Positions 1-9,056 are shown, counted from the first letter of the stretch. The stretch is 34,402 nucleotides of DNA from Pseudomonadota bacterium (GCA_005776585.1 SXOX01000132.1:1-34402); one strand, 5' to 3'. A program made the numbers and translations. The notes: generated from the letters alone by a model not told the origin.

Positions 1-92
1 CCGCCGCCGCCGCCGCCACCGCCGCCAGAGCCGCGTCCCCAACCCGACTTCCAGTTGATGCCTTTGCCGCCGTTTCCGCCACCGCCGCCGCC
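1..92 (-). repeat. Gly-codon triplet repeat in giant B
   Basis: Two runs of mostly GCC triplets (GGC/GGT Gly codons on the coding strand) lie at 3-26 and 75-92. They encode eight and six glycines, separated by a stretch containing GINWKSGWG. The runs follow the start of the third LamG-like unit (YLTFDVNTTGGLDWG, about 120-170), so they may be a loop inside that unit or a Gly-rich linker. Length change here by slippage would keep the frame. Confidence 0.8.
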
Positions 93-3000
93 GAGCTGAT
101 AGGCGAAGTTGCCCCAATCGAGGCCGCCCGTGGTGTTGACGTCAAACGTCAAGTAGCTGAACGGGTGCGGCGGGAAGATGTCGGCCAGGAGCCCCGTCGC
201 AGGCAGGATGCCCTTGAGAATCGCGAGGATGACGTCCGGCGCGAGGCCATAGGGCGCGACGAGAAACTCGTCGATGATGCCCTTGAACATCTGCAGATCC
301 GGCGTAGCGAGCGAGAGCTGACCGATGATCAGGTCGACGGCCGTCATCGAGATGAGGCTGCACGGCAGCTTTCCGATGCGAATCCCGTCGAGGTAGAGGA
401 TGATGTGGGTCCCGTCGAAGACGCCCATCACGTGATGCCACGCGTTCAGATCGAGGTTCGAGGGCGCCAGAATCTTCAGCGGACCGGCGATCGCGTCGAC
501 CGCGTAAAGGAACAGCTTGCCGTCCTCGATGCCGATCCCGAAGGAGCCGGCCTTGGACAGCAGCCACTGGATGCCAGCGCCGCCGCCCCAGTTGAACCAG
601 CCGCCGACCGAGAAGCCGAGCGAAAAGTCGATGCTCCCCGACCCGGGCAGCTTGATGTACTCGCCTGGATTCGCGTGGAACTTGAGGCCCTTGCACCACC
701 GGCCCGAGACCCACTCGAGTGCGCCGAAGATCTGGCCGGCGATGCCGCCGACGCCCGCATTCGCGGCGATATTCCCGAGGCCCTCTTCGAAGTACAGGAA
801 GCTCGTTGGGGGCTTGAGCGCGAAGTTCCCCAGGTTGAGCCGCGGCGGCAGGTCAAAGCCCTTGACGAGGCCCAGGATCTGCGACGGGCTGAAGGGGAAG
901 TCCGTGATGACCGGCGTATCGAGGATGCCGAGGAACGGCATCGTGTTCGGGAGCGAGACGCCGAACTGGCCGAACACGATGGGCTCGGTGAGCGCCGTCG
1001 GAATGAGGCCGATGTAGGGGACGCTCGCGACGAGGACGCCATTGACGAAGACGTCGAAGTTGAAGCCGTCGAAGGCCGCGGCGACGTGCGTCCACACGTC
1101 GGTCGGGATGGGGACCGAGAGGTTGGCGATGAGGTCCCAGAGGCTGCCTGGACCGAACTCCCCGTTGACGTGGAACGTGAGCTTGCCGCCCTTGAGGCCG
1201 AGGCCCCAGCCGGAGCCCTTGCCGACGATGATCTGGTTGCCGCTGGTGCCGATGCCGCCCCAATTGATCCACCCGCCGACGGAGAAGCCGCCCGGGAAGA
1301 CCAGGGTCGACGAGCCCAGGATCTCGACGAGGTGGTCGAGCGCCCCGCCGACCGCGCCAAGCTGATTGAAGCCGAGGCCCCATCCGAAGAGACCGGGCAC
1401 CCAGGACGGCAAATTGATCCCGACGAGGCGCCCGCCGAAGCCGTGGCCGCTGTGGTCGCCGCAGGAGGTGCCCTCGCCCTCTTCGAAGGTCGGGTTGAGG
1501 ATGGGCGTGTTGTCGACGCAGGCGCCGCTGTTGGTCAAGTCGGAGGCGTTGGCGCACGTCTCGGGGCAGGCCGGCTCCCGCTGGTCGACGGTTCCGTCGC
1601 ACAGCACGTTCTTGTACGGGGCGCAGTTCCGGGCCTGAAGGGCCGCGCCACAGCCCGTGTCGTCCGCCTGAGCGGCCGTTCCGCACTTGTTGGTGGCACA
1701 GGTCGCGACGAAGGCCTCACCCTGACACGTCGAGGCGATGAGGGTCAGCGACAGGTTCGTGAGGTCTCCGAGGTTGTTCGCGCGCGGCAGAACGACGAGA
1801 CGGATGACGTCACCGGCCACGACGTCCAGCTTCTGGCTGAGCGCGAGGCTGCCCGCCGAAGGCAGGTCGGCGCTGTAAACGGTAAGCAGGTTGACCCGAA
1901 TCTGAATCTGGACTCCGTCACCTGCGGCGTCCGCGTCCGTCAGCGTCCCGTTGATGCGGACCTCGCCGCCGCCTCGAACGGCGTAGGCGATGGCGACGCC
2001 GTCGCTCGGCGCGGGCGTCAGCGAGAGCTTGGCAATGGAGCCACCGGTTCCCGAGGTCCAGACGGAGCCGGTGTAGGTCAGGTCCGTGTATCCACCCGCG
2101 GCTTGCGCGAGCTGATAGGACCATTGGTTCTTGCCCTGCGTGTCGCTGAATCCGGCCGCGAACCCGTACGAGCCGGCGAAGCACTGCGACGGCTTCGTGA
2201 ACGTCGCCGTGGGACAGTTGGCCGCCGCTCCGCAGCACACGGGGTTGCTCCCGTCGTTGGTGCAGCAGAAGCCATTGGCGCAGTAGTTCGACTGGCAATC
2301 GGACGGCTCGTCGCAGGGGGCGCCATCGGCGAGGTCGGTCAAGCAGTTGCTCGTGTCACAGTGACATGACGTCTTGCAGGTGCCGTCGTTCTCACCGACG
2401 CAGCCACCGACAGGACACTGCGGAGGCGTCTGCTCGGCGAGGCCCGTGCAGTTGATGTCATTCGAGCAACCGCAGGTGACGGCCAAGGTGCCCGTGCCGC
2501 AGGCGGTGTCGTCTTGAATGGTCGCGGTGGCGCACTGGAAGGTGGACGTGTTGCAGGTGCCCGCCTTGCTCGTGCCCTGGCACGTTGCGGCGGTGTCACA
2601 CGTCGGAGGCGTGGTCAGCGAGCTGCATTGCGCGTCGCCCGTGCAGCAGAGCCCGGAGTCGCAGCAGAGGCCGTTGGAGCAGTGACCGCTGACGCAGTCG
2701 GTGTCTTCGTCGCAGCCGCTACCATTGACGACGTCTGATTCGCAGGTTCCGTCGCAGTGGCAGTTCGCGTCGCATTGGCCGTCTGCCGAGCAGGTCGTGG
2801 GACAGACCGGTGCGGTCTGGTCGAGCTGTCCGTTGCACGAGACCGCGGCATAGCAGCCACACTCGTTGGACACCGTGGACGCCGTGCATCCGGTGTCGTC
2901 GTTGAGCGGCGTGCTTCCACACACGAAGCCCACGCAGGTCGCGTCCTTGCGCGTGCCTTCGCAGATGGACGAGCTCTGGCAGGTGGGCGCAACCGTGTAG

Positions 3001-6000
3001 CTCGACGGGCACGTCGACGGTCCGTTGCAACAGTCACCCGAGGCGCAACAGTAGCCATTCTGGCAGTGGCTGGCCGTACACGCGCTATTCTTTGGGCACT
3101 GCTGACCGTCGTCCTTCTTGGGCACGCACTCGTTGGTTGGTGTCAACGAGCCGGGACCGACCGTATCGTCGCAGAACTTCGTCGCGGCGCAGTCGAGATC
3201 GCTCGAGCAGCCCGTGGCAGGGCTCAGCGTGTAGGTCTTGATGGGGACGAACTTGCTGCCGGCGTTCTCGAGCGACTCGAGGAACGCAACAGTCTTGATG
3301 ACGGCCTGGTCGGCGGGCTTGAGGGTGGAGAGCAGGACCGCGACGCTGATCTTGGTGGCCGGCGTGGACGGCAGACCCTTGATCGTGGCGAGGTACTTGC
3401 CCGCTCCCATGTGGGTCGTGTTCGCGAGCTTGGATGCGGGATCCTGAGCGGCCGCACCGGGCTTGTCGAAGGTGAGCGACGCGAAGTTCTGGTCGACTTG
3501 GAACTCGAGGAGGACCTTGACGTCCTTGGTGACCGGCTTCTGGTAGCGGTCGATGACCTGGACCTCGACGTCGATGTTGCCGCCGGAGCCCGCCGCGGAG
3601 GGCTGGAACTTGACGACGACGAAGTGGGAGAGCAGCGCGAGCACCTGGGAGCCGAAGAGCGCGTCACGGACGTCGACCTTGCTGTCTGGGAAGATGTCCA
3701 TCTTCTTGGTCTGGTCCGCCGTCGGCGTCTCGAGACCGGCCAGGCTGCGCTGGATGAACAACGGGTCCTCCGCGCCGAACTCGCAGCTGTCATTGGCGTC
3801 GCCGTAGATGGGCTCGCCGGTGCAGCTCGGGTCGATCTCGCCGGCGCCCGCGATGAGCGCGCGCGGAGTCGGCGCGCCGATGTCGCTCTGACCGTCGGCC
3901 GCGATGAGTCGCCGCAGGGTCCCATTGATGGGAGAGACGGTCCGCTCACCCTTGACCGCCCGGAAGGTGACGACAAAGGCGTCGAAGGCGTCGCCGGTCC
4001 GGGGCTGCGCGTTGGGCGGGATCAAGCCGTTGACGAAGATCTCGCCGGGGACGCTGAGCCAATTGGCGGCGAGCAGCGCGCTGCCGAGGCCCTGTCCCGC
4101 GGCGACGCCGAGGACCTCCAGGACGGCGGGGTCGTAGGTGAGGCTGAGATCGAAGGCGCCGAGCGCCTGCGAGCCGAGGTTGACCCGAGCCGGGACCTCG
4201 AAGATTTCGCCGACCTTGCGGTCCTTGTGCGCGAGTCCTATGGCGTCGCCGAGATCGACGTCGCCGACGGCCGGAAGGAGGTTGACCTCCACGGCCAGCT
4301 CCGAGGCGCTCACGGAAGCGTCGCCCTGCGGCGTGATTCGGATGATCGTGGTGCCATTGCGTCGCGGAACGAGGTCGCCGGCGCGAGTGACGGTCAGCGT
4401 CTCGGGGTCGGTGACCTCGAAGCGCACGAGGTCGGCGGGGACGTCACCCGAGGTGAAGACGTGGCGTGTGCCGTCGGCAGCGGTGAGGGTCAGCGCGAGA
4501 CCACCGGAGACGGTGCCGGCAACGCCGGAGAGCGTGGCGCCCGACAGCAGTCGAGCCTCGATTCCGGTGACGGCGACCGGGTCGTTCGTGACGCGAACCG
4601 AGAGCCGCTTGGAGTAGGCCCCGAGACGCACGGCGATGTCGGTCGCGCCGGAGAGTCCGGGTCGCACGATGCCGCTGCGGTCAACGGTCGCGACCGTGGG
4701 GTCCTGCGGAAGCGCCGTGAGCCCGGAGCTGCCAATGACGCTGGCGGTCGTACCGTCGTTGAAGCGAGCCACGACGACGAGCTCGGCCCGCTGGTGGATG
4801 CCTGACGCGCCGATCGGCGCCAAGGTGCGCGCGGCGCGGCGCGCGTTGGTCAGGAGCGGCTCGACGAGCTGAGCGTCGATGCCGGTTGCGCGCACCACGC
4901 GAACAGTCGCCTGAGCGCTGAGTTCGCCGAAGGTCGCCGTGAGCGAGCCCTGGTCGCCCTCGCCAGCGGTGCAGTGGCCCTGCTTCGAGCACACGGCGGC
5001 GCCGCGCGTCTCCATCTTGGTCGCGGCGTGACGGGTCACGTCAACGGTCCGACCGTCGCGATAGGTGGCGAGGAGCCGAACGCTCTGCTGGGCCGGAAGC
5101 CCCTTGATCGTCGCCGCGAGATCGCTCTCGGTGGCGGCAAGCTCCAGCCGGGGGGGAGTCAGCGTGAGCGCGACGGGCTGGTCGGAACCTGCCTGAACCG
5201 TGGACTCCGCCGAGGCGATACCGCGGCCATCATGGACGAGCGAGGCACGAACGAGCGTGCGACCGGTGCCGCGAGCGTGCACGAGACCGTTAACATCGAC
5301 GGTCGCGATCTCCGGATCCGCCGTCACGAGCTCCAGCCCGCGCTCGTTGCCGAGCAGCATCTCGTTGCCGTCGTCGAACGTCGCGAGGAGCCGTGCACGG
5401 CACGCGCTGTCACCGACACCGGCGGTGACGGCGACGACGACCCGCGCCATTCCCAGAGCGGGCGTGGGGCGGCGCGGCTCCACCGAGACGACACGCACGT
5501 CGCACGACGGGACGAGATCCAGGCGCGAGATACGAGCCGGTACGGCCGGGTCCACGGACACGGCGACCTCACCCAACGGTGCACCGGAGGCGGACGTGGC
5601 CCGGGCGAGGTAGCGGCCCGCCGTCGCGGCGGCGAGGGTCCGAGAGCCCGGGTCGAAGGAGAGACCCGTGTCGGTGTTGATGAGCGCGCGGTGGGTGACG
5701 TCCGTGTCGAGCGCGCCGAGAGGTCCCGTCCACGTCGCGGTGACGGTGAGCCGGGCGGTCTGCAGGCGGTCGGGCAAGCCAGTGATCGGCTGTAGCACGG
5801 TGTCAGACGCGGTGACCTGGACGCGCGTGGCGGCGGCAACGGCGATGACGAACTCGCGCACGGCGCCACCGTGGCTCACCAGAACGCGACCGAAGCCGCC
5901 CTTGGCGTCCGCCTGCGCGTGCAGCGCGCCGGTACCGTCGGCGAACAGGAGCTCGGGGGTCTCGACGACGACACCGAGCGACGCACCGGGGACCGACCGC

Positions 6001-8660
6001 ACGGTTCCATCGGCGAGCACGGCGCGCACGTCCAGTGCGGTCGAGCGCTCGGCCTCAGCGGCCAGCTCACCCGCCAGGAGGAGAGAGCGACCCGCCGTGA
6101 CAAAGAGGCCGACCGGAGCCGCGCGAACGACGTGGACCACACCGTCGTTGCCGAGACCTGCACGGCCGAGCGTCTTGAGCGCCACGGCCTCGGTCAAGAG
6201 CGCGCCGCTCGAATCGGCCAGGGTGACGACGGTTCCGCCGAGGCGGACCTGCCCGGAGGCCGACCCCTTGACCGTAGCGACGAGCGTCGCGACAGTGACG
6301 GCCTCACGACCCATGGACTTGCCACGCGCGACGCCGTTGAGACGGACCGCGCCGGTCCACGAGGTGCCGGGGGCCTGGCCGGTCGTAATGGCGTGCACGG
6401 TCGCGAAGCCCTCCGACGGGACGACAGAGGTCACGTCGAGCTCGGCGGAGTCGTAATTGACCTTGACGTCGAAGGCGCCGATTCCGTTGCTGGCGGGCGT
6501 GGCCACGACGGGGATGCGAAGCTCGGTCGGCCGGGCGGACCCGACGAAGAGCGTCCGCTGCGGCAGTACGAGGTGGAGGCCGGGCTGTCGCTCGGTCGGG
6601 AGCGCGACCGGAGCGAGGACCTGAACGCGTCCTTCCACTGCGGGCAAGGCCCCAACCTGGGCGCTATAGGAGAGCGCGGCGTCGGAGGTGAAGGTGTCCC
6701 GGCCGAGCTCGACCGTCGCGGTGCAGAGGCCCGTTCCGTCGGTCGTGCACGCGGCGCGGTGGCGGGCGGGTCCCACCTCGAAGCTCACTCGGGTGCCAAT
6801 CGTGGGCGGCCGTCCGTAAGCATCCGTTACACGTGCGACGAAGCGCGCTTGGCGGTCGTCCACGGTGAGGGCGGTCGTGGGCGGATACACCTCGAGCGCC
6901 GCGGCGGGGAGTGCGCCGGTGGTCAGCGAGATTGGCGTGCGATGGTCACCGAGAACGATGTCGAACGACGTGGTCGTGTTGGCTGCCGTGAGTCCGTGGA
7001 CCAGGATCTCATAGGTGCCATCGCCGAGGTCGCGTGGAACCGACGTCAAGGTGCGGCCCTGAACCTGGAGAAGGCTGGCAGCCCGGCGCGCGCGCACGGG
7101 GAGGCAGTCGAGCTCGTCGATGAGCCCGTCGCAGTCGTCGTCGCGCGTGTCGCCACAGGTCTCGATGGCCACGGGAGCGGTGCACATGGCGAAGGCACCG
7201 CCATCGCACCGCGCCGTGCCCGACTGCCCGCAGGCGTTCTTGCACGCCGACTGGAGGTGCTCGTCGACGGAGCCGTTGCAATCGTTGTCGAGCCCGTCGC
7301 AGGCCTCGGGCGCGCCGGTTGCCGCGGACCACATCGTCTTGCGCTTGCCGGGCTCGCACTGCTCACAGGCATTGCCGGGGTTGCGCTGACCTGCGGATAG
7401 ACAGACGCCGTCGATATGACAAGATCCAGCGGTGACTTCGTTCGAGCATGCGGAGCCACCCACGGTATCCACCGTGCAGCTCTTGCCATCGAAGCAATCT
7501 GCGCCGGCCACGAGCTTGCTCGGCGTAGGCGTGCGTAGCGCGGCATCGGAGGCCGAGCCATCCGACAGCACGCTCGGAGCACAAGCGCCCGTCAGGTCGA
7601 GCCGATGGGCGCACCGGCCGGTCGACGTGTCGCACGAATCGATTGTACAGCTATCCGCGTCGGTGCAATCGGCGTCCTGCGTGCACGCTCCCACGGCGGC
7701 GCCAGCACCGGCGAGGTGCTCGCAGAGGCCGTTGACGCACGTGTCGGTGGTCGTGGGGTTGCCGTCATCGCAAGCTCCAGGAACGCCAACCTCGCAGCAG
7801 GCGGCTCCACCTGGGAGCGTCTTCGAGACGTTCTGACAGTGTCCGAGGTCACAATTACAAGAATCAATTGTACAACCTTTGCCGTCATCGCACTGGAAGG
7901 CGCCAGCGACGGGCGCAGCGCAATCGCAGCAGTTCGCGTTGGCGCGTTCGTGTCTGCACTGTCCATCGCTGCACACGTCGGTCGTGCAGGCGTTGCCGTC
8001 GCCGCACTGCGCGTCGGTCAGGCATCCAACGCACGTGTGCCGCGCCGAGTCACACTGCTCGGCCGGTCCACACTCGAAGCGCTGCTGGCAGCAACGGGAC
8101 TGCCCGAGATCGCGGAAGGCGCACTTTCGAGCGCCGCTGGACGAGAGCTGGCACGAAGCTTCGCTACAGTAGAAGTCGTCCAGGCAATCGGAATCCGTCT
8201 CACACGGTCGAGAAATTCGGACTCGCACGGAGCACCGGGCGGTCGGGCTCTGAACGTCTGCACCGGACTTGTCGAGGAGGGCCAGCGTCAGCAGGTGGTC
8301 GCCATAGGGGAGGCGGAAGCTGGCGGGTGCCAGCGACGACTGGGTCCCTTCCAGGCGACCGTTGTCGTACCAGCCCAGCTTGAGCGCGCCCGCCTTCAGC
8401 TCAGCCGCGACGTTGGACGTCCAGGTGACGTCCACCGGCGTAGCCTGGCCGACCAGATCTGCGGTGTGCAGATTTTGAGGCGAGAGGCACTCCAGCGTTG
8501 GCACGGGCGGCGGCTCGGGTGCCATCGGTGTCGTGCGTGTCTCCTGCGGCAGCTCCGCTAGGACGTCTGCCGGAGCAGGCGTCTGGTTGCAGTGCGCCAC
8601 AAGGGCAGCGAGGAGGCCGAGCGTCGCCGCTCGCCCTATCGACCAAATTTGGTTGTTCAT
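1..8660 (-). CDS. Giant B: exported Cys-rich modular cohesin/dockerin/LamG protein (3' end beyond window)
   Basis: The frame is open from ATG at 8660 to the left edge (2886 codons, no stop); I checked it at about eight points. GGAAG sits 5 nt before the ATG. The N-terminus is a signal sequence ending in LVAHC (Cys24), possibly a lipobox, though His at -1 is atypical. Modules in order (approximate residues): Pro-rich linker 25-50; Ig-like 55-150; CTDC-type Cys-rich 150-425; two MopE-type motifs (DGLDNDCNGSVDE, DDDCDGLIDELDC) 445-520; Ig-like 520-660; cohesin-like 680-800; BIG2-like strands 860-1445; cohesin-like 1465-1600; dockerin-like 1615-1675; post-dockerin beta domain 1680-1810; three NGxxC...NGxCC repeats 1810-2375, one with a nested jelly-roll-like domain; two LamG-like domains and the start of a third to 2886. 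No catalytic domain was seen. Likely a surface or secreted adhesin or scaffold paralogous to giant A; the exact role is unknown. Confidence 0.92.
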   Translation of the reverse strand, partial: MNNQIWSIGRAATLGLLAALVAHCNQTPAPADVLAELPQETRTTPMAPEPPPVPTLECLSPQNLHTADLVGQATPVDVTWTSNVAAELKAGALKLGWYDNGRLEGTQSSLAPASFRLPYGDHLLTLALLDKSGADVQSPTARCSVRVRISRPCETDSDCLDDFYCSEASCQLSSSGARKCAFRDLGQSRCCQQRFECGPAEQCDSARHTCVGCLTDAQCGDGNACTTDVCSDGQCRHERANANCCDCAAPVAGAFQCDDGKGCTIDSCNCDLGHCQNVSKTLPGGAACCEVGVPGACDDGNPTTTDTCVNGLCEHLAGAGAAVGACTQDADCTDADSCTIDSCDTSTGRCAHRLDLTGACAPSVLSDGSASDAALRTPTPSKLVAGADCFDGKSCTVDTVGGSACSNEVTAGSCHIDGVCLSAGQRNPGNACEQCEPGKRKTMWSAATGAPEACDGLDNDCNGSVDEHLQSACKNACGQSGTARCDGGAFAMCTAPVAIETCGDTRDDDCDGLIDELDCLPVRARRAASLLQVQGRTLTSVPRDLGDGTYEILVHGLTAANTTTSFDIVLGDHRTPISLTTGALPAAALEVYPPTTALTVDDRQARFVARVTDAYGRPPTIGTRVSFEVGPARHRAACTTDGTGLCTATVELGRDTFTSDAALSYSAQVGALPAVEGRVQVLAPVALPTERQPGLHLVLPQRTLFVGSARPTELRIPVVATPASNGIGAFDVKVNYDSAELDVTSVVPSEGFATVHAITTGQAPGTSWTGAVRLNGVARGKSMGREAVTVATLVATVKGSASGQVRLGGTVVTLADSSGALLTEAVALKTLGRAGLGNDGVVHVVRAAPVGLFVTAGRSLLLAGELAAEAERSTALDVRAVLADGTVRSVPGASLGVVVETPELLFADGTGALHAQADAKGGFGRVLVSHGGAVREFVIAVAAATRVQVTASDTVLQPITGLPDRLQTARLTVTATWTGPLGALDTDVTHRALINTDTGLSFDPGSRTLAAATAGRYLARATSASGAPLGEVAVSVDPAVPARISRLDLVPSCDVRVVSVEPRRPTPALGMARVVVAVTAGVGDSACRARLLATFDDGNEMLLGNERGLELVTADPEIATVDVNGLVHARGTGRTLVRASLVHDGRGIASAESTVQAGSDQPVALTLTPPRLELAATESDLAATIKGLPAQQSVRLLATYRDGRTVDVTRHAATKMETRGAAVCSKQGHCTAGEGDQGSLTATFGELSAQATVRVVRATGIDAQLVEPLLTNARRAARTLAPIGASGIHQRAELVVVARFNDGTTASVIGSSGLTALPQDPTVATVDRSGIVRPGLSGATDIAVRLGAYSKRLSVRVTNDPVAVTGIEARLLSGATLSGVAGTVSGGLALTLTAADGTRHVFTSGDVPADLVRFEVTDPETLTVTRAGDLVPRRNGTTIIRITPQGDASVSASELAVEVNLLPAVGDVDLGDAIGLAHKDRKVGEIFEVPARVNLGSQALGAFDLSLTYDPAVLEVLGVAAGQGLGSALLAANWLSVPGEIFVNGLIPPNAQPRTGDAFDAFVVTFRAVKGERTVSPINGTLRRLIAADGQSDIGAPTPRALIAGAGEIDPSCTGEPIYGDANDSCEFGAEDPLFIQRSLAGLETPTADQTKKMDIFPDSKVDVRDALFGSQVLALLSHFVVVKFQPSAAGSGGNIDVEVQVIDRYQKPVTKDVKVLLEFQVDQNFASLTFDKPGAAAQDPASKLANTTHMGAGKYLATIKGLPSTPATKISVAVLLSTLKPADQAVIKTVAFLESLENAGSKFVPIKTYTLSPATGCSSDLDCAATKFCDDTVGPGSLTPTNECVPKKDDGQQCPKNSACTASHCQNGYCCASGDCCNGPSTCPSSYTVAPTCQSSSICEGTRKDATCVGFVCGSTPLNDDTGCTASTVSNECGCYAAVSCNGQLDQTAPVCPTTCSADGQCDANCHCDGTCESDVVNGSGCDEDTDCVSGHCSNGLCCDSGLCCTGDAQCSSLTTPPTCDTAATCQGTSKAGTCNTSTFQCATATIQDDTACGTGTLAVTCGCSNDINCTGLAEQTPPQCPVGGCVGENDGTCKTSCHCDTSNCLTDLADGAPCDEPSDCQSNYCANGFCCTNDGSNPVCCGAAANCPTATFTKPSQCFAGSYGFAAGFSDTQGKNQWSYQLAQAAGGYTDLTYTGSVWTSGTGGSIAKLSLTPAPSDGVAIAYAVRGGGEVRINGTLTDADAAGDGVQIQIRVNLLTVYSADLPSAGSLALSQKLDVVAGDVIRLVVLPRANNLGDLTNLSLTLIASTCQGEAFVATCATNKCGTAAQADDTGCGAALQARNCAPYKNVLCDGTVDQREPACPETCANASDLTNSGACVDNTPILNPTFEEGEGTSCGDHSGHGFGGRLVGINLPSWVPGLFGWGLGFNQLGAVGGALDHLVEILGSSTLVFPGGFSVGGWINWGGIGTSGNQIIVGKGSGWGLGLKGGKLTFHVNGEFGPGSLWDLIANLSVPIPTDVWTHVAAAFDGFNFDVFVNGVLVASVPYIGLIPTALTEPIVFGQFGVSLPNTMPFLGILDTPVITDFPFSPSQILGLVKGFDLPPRLNLGNFALKPPTSFLYFEEGLGNIAANAGVGGIAGQIFGALEWVSGRWCKGLKFHANPGEYIKLPGSGSIDFSLGFSVGGWFNWGGGAGIQWLLSKAGSFGIGIEDGKLFLYAVDAIAGPLKILAPSNLDLNAWHHVMGVFDGTHIILYLDGIRIGKLPCSLISMTAVDLIIGQLSLATPDLQMFKGIIDEFLVAPYGLAPDVILAILKGILPATGLLADIFPPHPFSYLTFDVNTTGGLDWGNFAYQLGGGGGGNGGKGINWKSGWGRGSGGGGGGGG
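370..1500 (-). other. Two LamG/concanavalin-like lectin domains of giant B
   Basis: Two paralogous beta-sandwich units share the pattern FSVGGWxNWGG, a 'GIGxxxGKL' or 'GLGLKGGKL' strand, and W(T/H)HVxxxFDG followed by a short strand, G, V or I and a polar turn. This is the signature of LamG_3-type concanavalin-like domains. The first lies near 960-1380 and the second near 370-700. Each is preceded by an acidic lead (FEEGEG, YFEEGLGN). Such domains usually bind glycans or protein ligands; the ligand here is unknown. A third unit starts near 170 and leaves the window. Confidence 0.75.
1735..2185 (-). other. Jelly-roll-like domain nested inside a Cys-rich repeat of giant B
   Basis: The third NGxxC...NGxCC repeat is interrupted between its 'NCPTATFTKPSQCF' and 'STCQGE' parts by about 150 Cys-free residues. 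The insert includes NQWSYQLAQAAGGYTDL, GGGEVRINGTL, DGVQIQIRVN and VVAGDVIRLVVLP. The uninterrupted repeats elsewhere in A and B have only a few residues at this point. The insert has the alternating strand pattern of carbohydrate-binding jelly-roll modules. The family assignment is by eye and uncertain; the nesting itself is plain in the sequence. Confidence 0.65.
3640..4275 (-). other. Cohesin-like plus dockerin-like pair, giant B
   Basis: The cohesin-like part has the typical early strands (IFEVPARVN, QALGAFDLSLTYDPAVLEV) and a closing 'DPSC' linker. It runs straight into a dockerin-like pair of Ca-binding loops. Loop one reads GDANDSCEFGAEDPLFIQR with a hydrophobic helix after it, and loop two reads MDIFPDSKVDVRDALFGSQ. 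The first loop has Asp and Asn at positions 1 and 3 and an acidic residue at 12, with Ser instead of Asp at 5. The layout is the same as in the two pairs of giant A. Confidence 0.75.
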
Positions 8661-8777
8661 GGCAACTTCCGACCATCGCACGTCCCCCGACCGGTTCGGA
8701 CGACGCGCGGTGTGACGAATCCCCTACACCCTTCGTCGGATTGGATGAGCCCAAGCCCGTGAGCGGGACCACCGGGA

Positions 8778-8819
8778 GGACATACGAGTGCCAGGATTGC
8801 CGTTCGAATCGGCCTGTCC
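8778..8819. promoter_or_regulatory. Inverted-repeat element in the giant B leader
   Basis: An outer GGACA/TGTCC pair (8778-8782 and 8815-8819) encloses GCCGTTCGAATCGGC (8799-8813), a 4-bp stem around TTCGAAT. On the transcript of giant B this lies roughly 120-160 nt before the start codon. It could be an operator or a leader hairpin; no family is recognised. Confidence 0.3.
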
Positions 8820-8969
8820 CTTGCGCCTCGCGTGTGCTCCAAGTCGCCACCTCTGCGTTCTTGACGCGTCTGAGCGTCGCTTCCAACCCTTCGAACTGCG
8901 CCCGGTTCCCCCTCATCTCGGCTTGCCGCCGGGGTTGAGGCGGAGGTCCAGGCGTATCCTCCCGTGGGC

Positions 8970-8998
8970 ACTATACGCAAGTGCGAAGCGAGTTGAAA
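8970..8998 (-). promoter_or_regulatory. Candidate sigma-70-type promoter for giant B
   Basis: Read on the minus strand, TTTCAA (8993-8998) is followed after exactly 17 nt by TATAGT (8970-8975), a 5/6 match to the -10 consensus. Transcription would start near 8963 and leave an untranslated leader of about 300 nt before the ATG at 8660. The -35 match is only 3/6, so this is a candidate only. Confidence 0.35.
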
Positions 8999-9029
8999 GC
9001 AGTTGTCGAAGTTGGGGTGCGGATTTTCC

Positions 9030-9055
9030 CGTGCGAATCGACGGGGTTGCGCACG
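9030..9055 (-). terminator. Possible weak terminator after the M20 gene
   Basis: CGTGCG (9030-9035) and CGCACG (9050-9055) form a 6-bp stem with a 14-nt loop, starting 1 nt past the M20 stop codon. No T-tract follows, so it is at best a weak or factor-assisted terminator. Confidence 0.3.
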
Positions 9056-9056
9056 T

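Larger units (their letters stand above)
8661..9056. other. Non-coding leader region between the M20 gene and giant B
   Basis: These 396 bases contain no convincing gene on either strand. They hold the ribosome site of giant B at the left end, a candidate promoter at 8970-8998, an inverted repeat at 8778-8819 and a small hairpin (9030-9055) just past the M20 stop. The open frames here lack family resemblance and ribosome sites. Confidence 0.6.

Noticed and set aside
165..7400. Long plus-strand open frames (for example 165-2369, 2757-4805, 5871-7400)
   Set aside because: They are antisense to giant B, are rich in Arg/Gly/Ala/Glu low complexity and show no domain; they arise from the GC-biased codon pattern of the opposite strand.
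8661..8677. Sigma-54-like TGG...TTGC box before giant B
   Set aside because: The GG to GC spacing is one base short and the site overlaps the ribosome-binding region, too close to the start codon.
8757..8823. tRNA-like segment with GTTCGAATC
   Set aside because: Only the T-loop-like box fits; there is no 7-bp acceptor stem, D-arm or anticodon arm.
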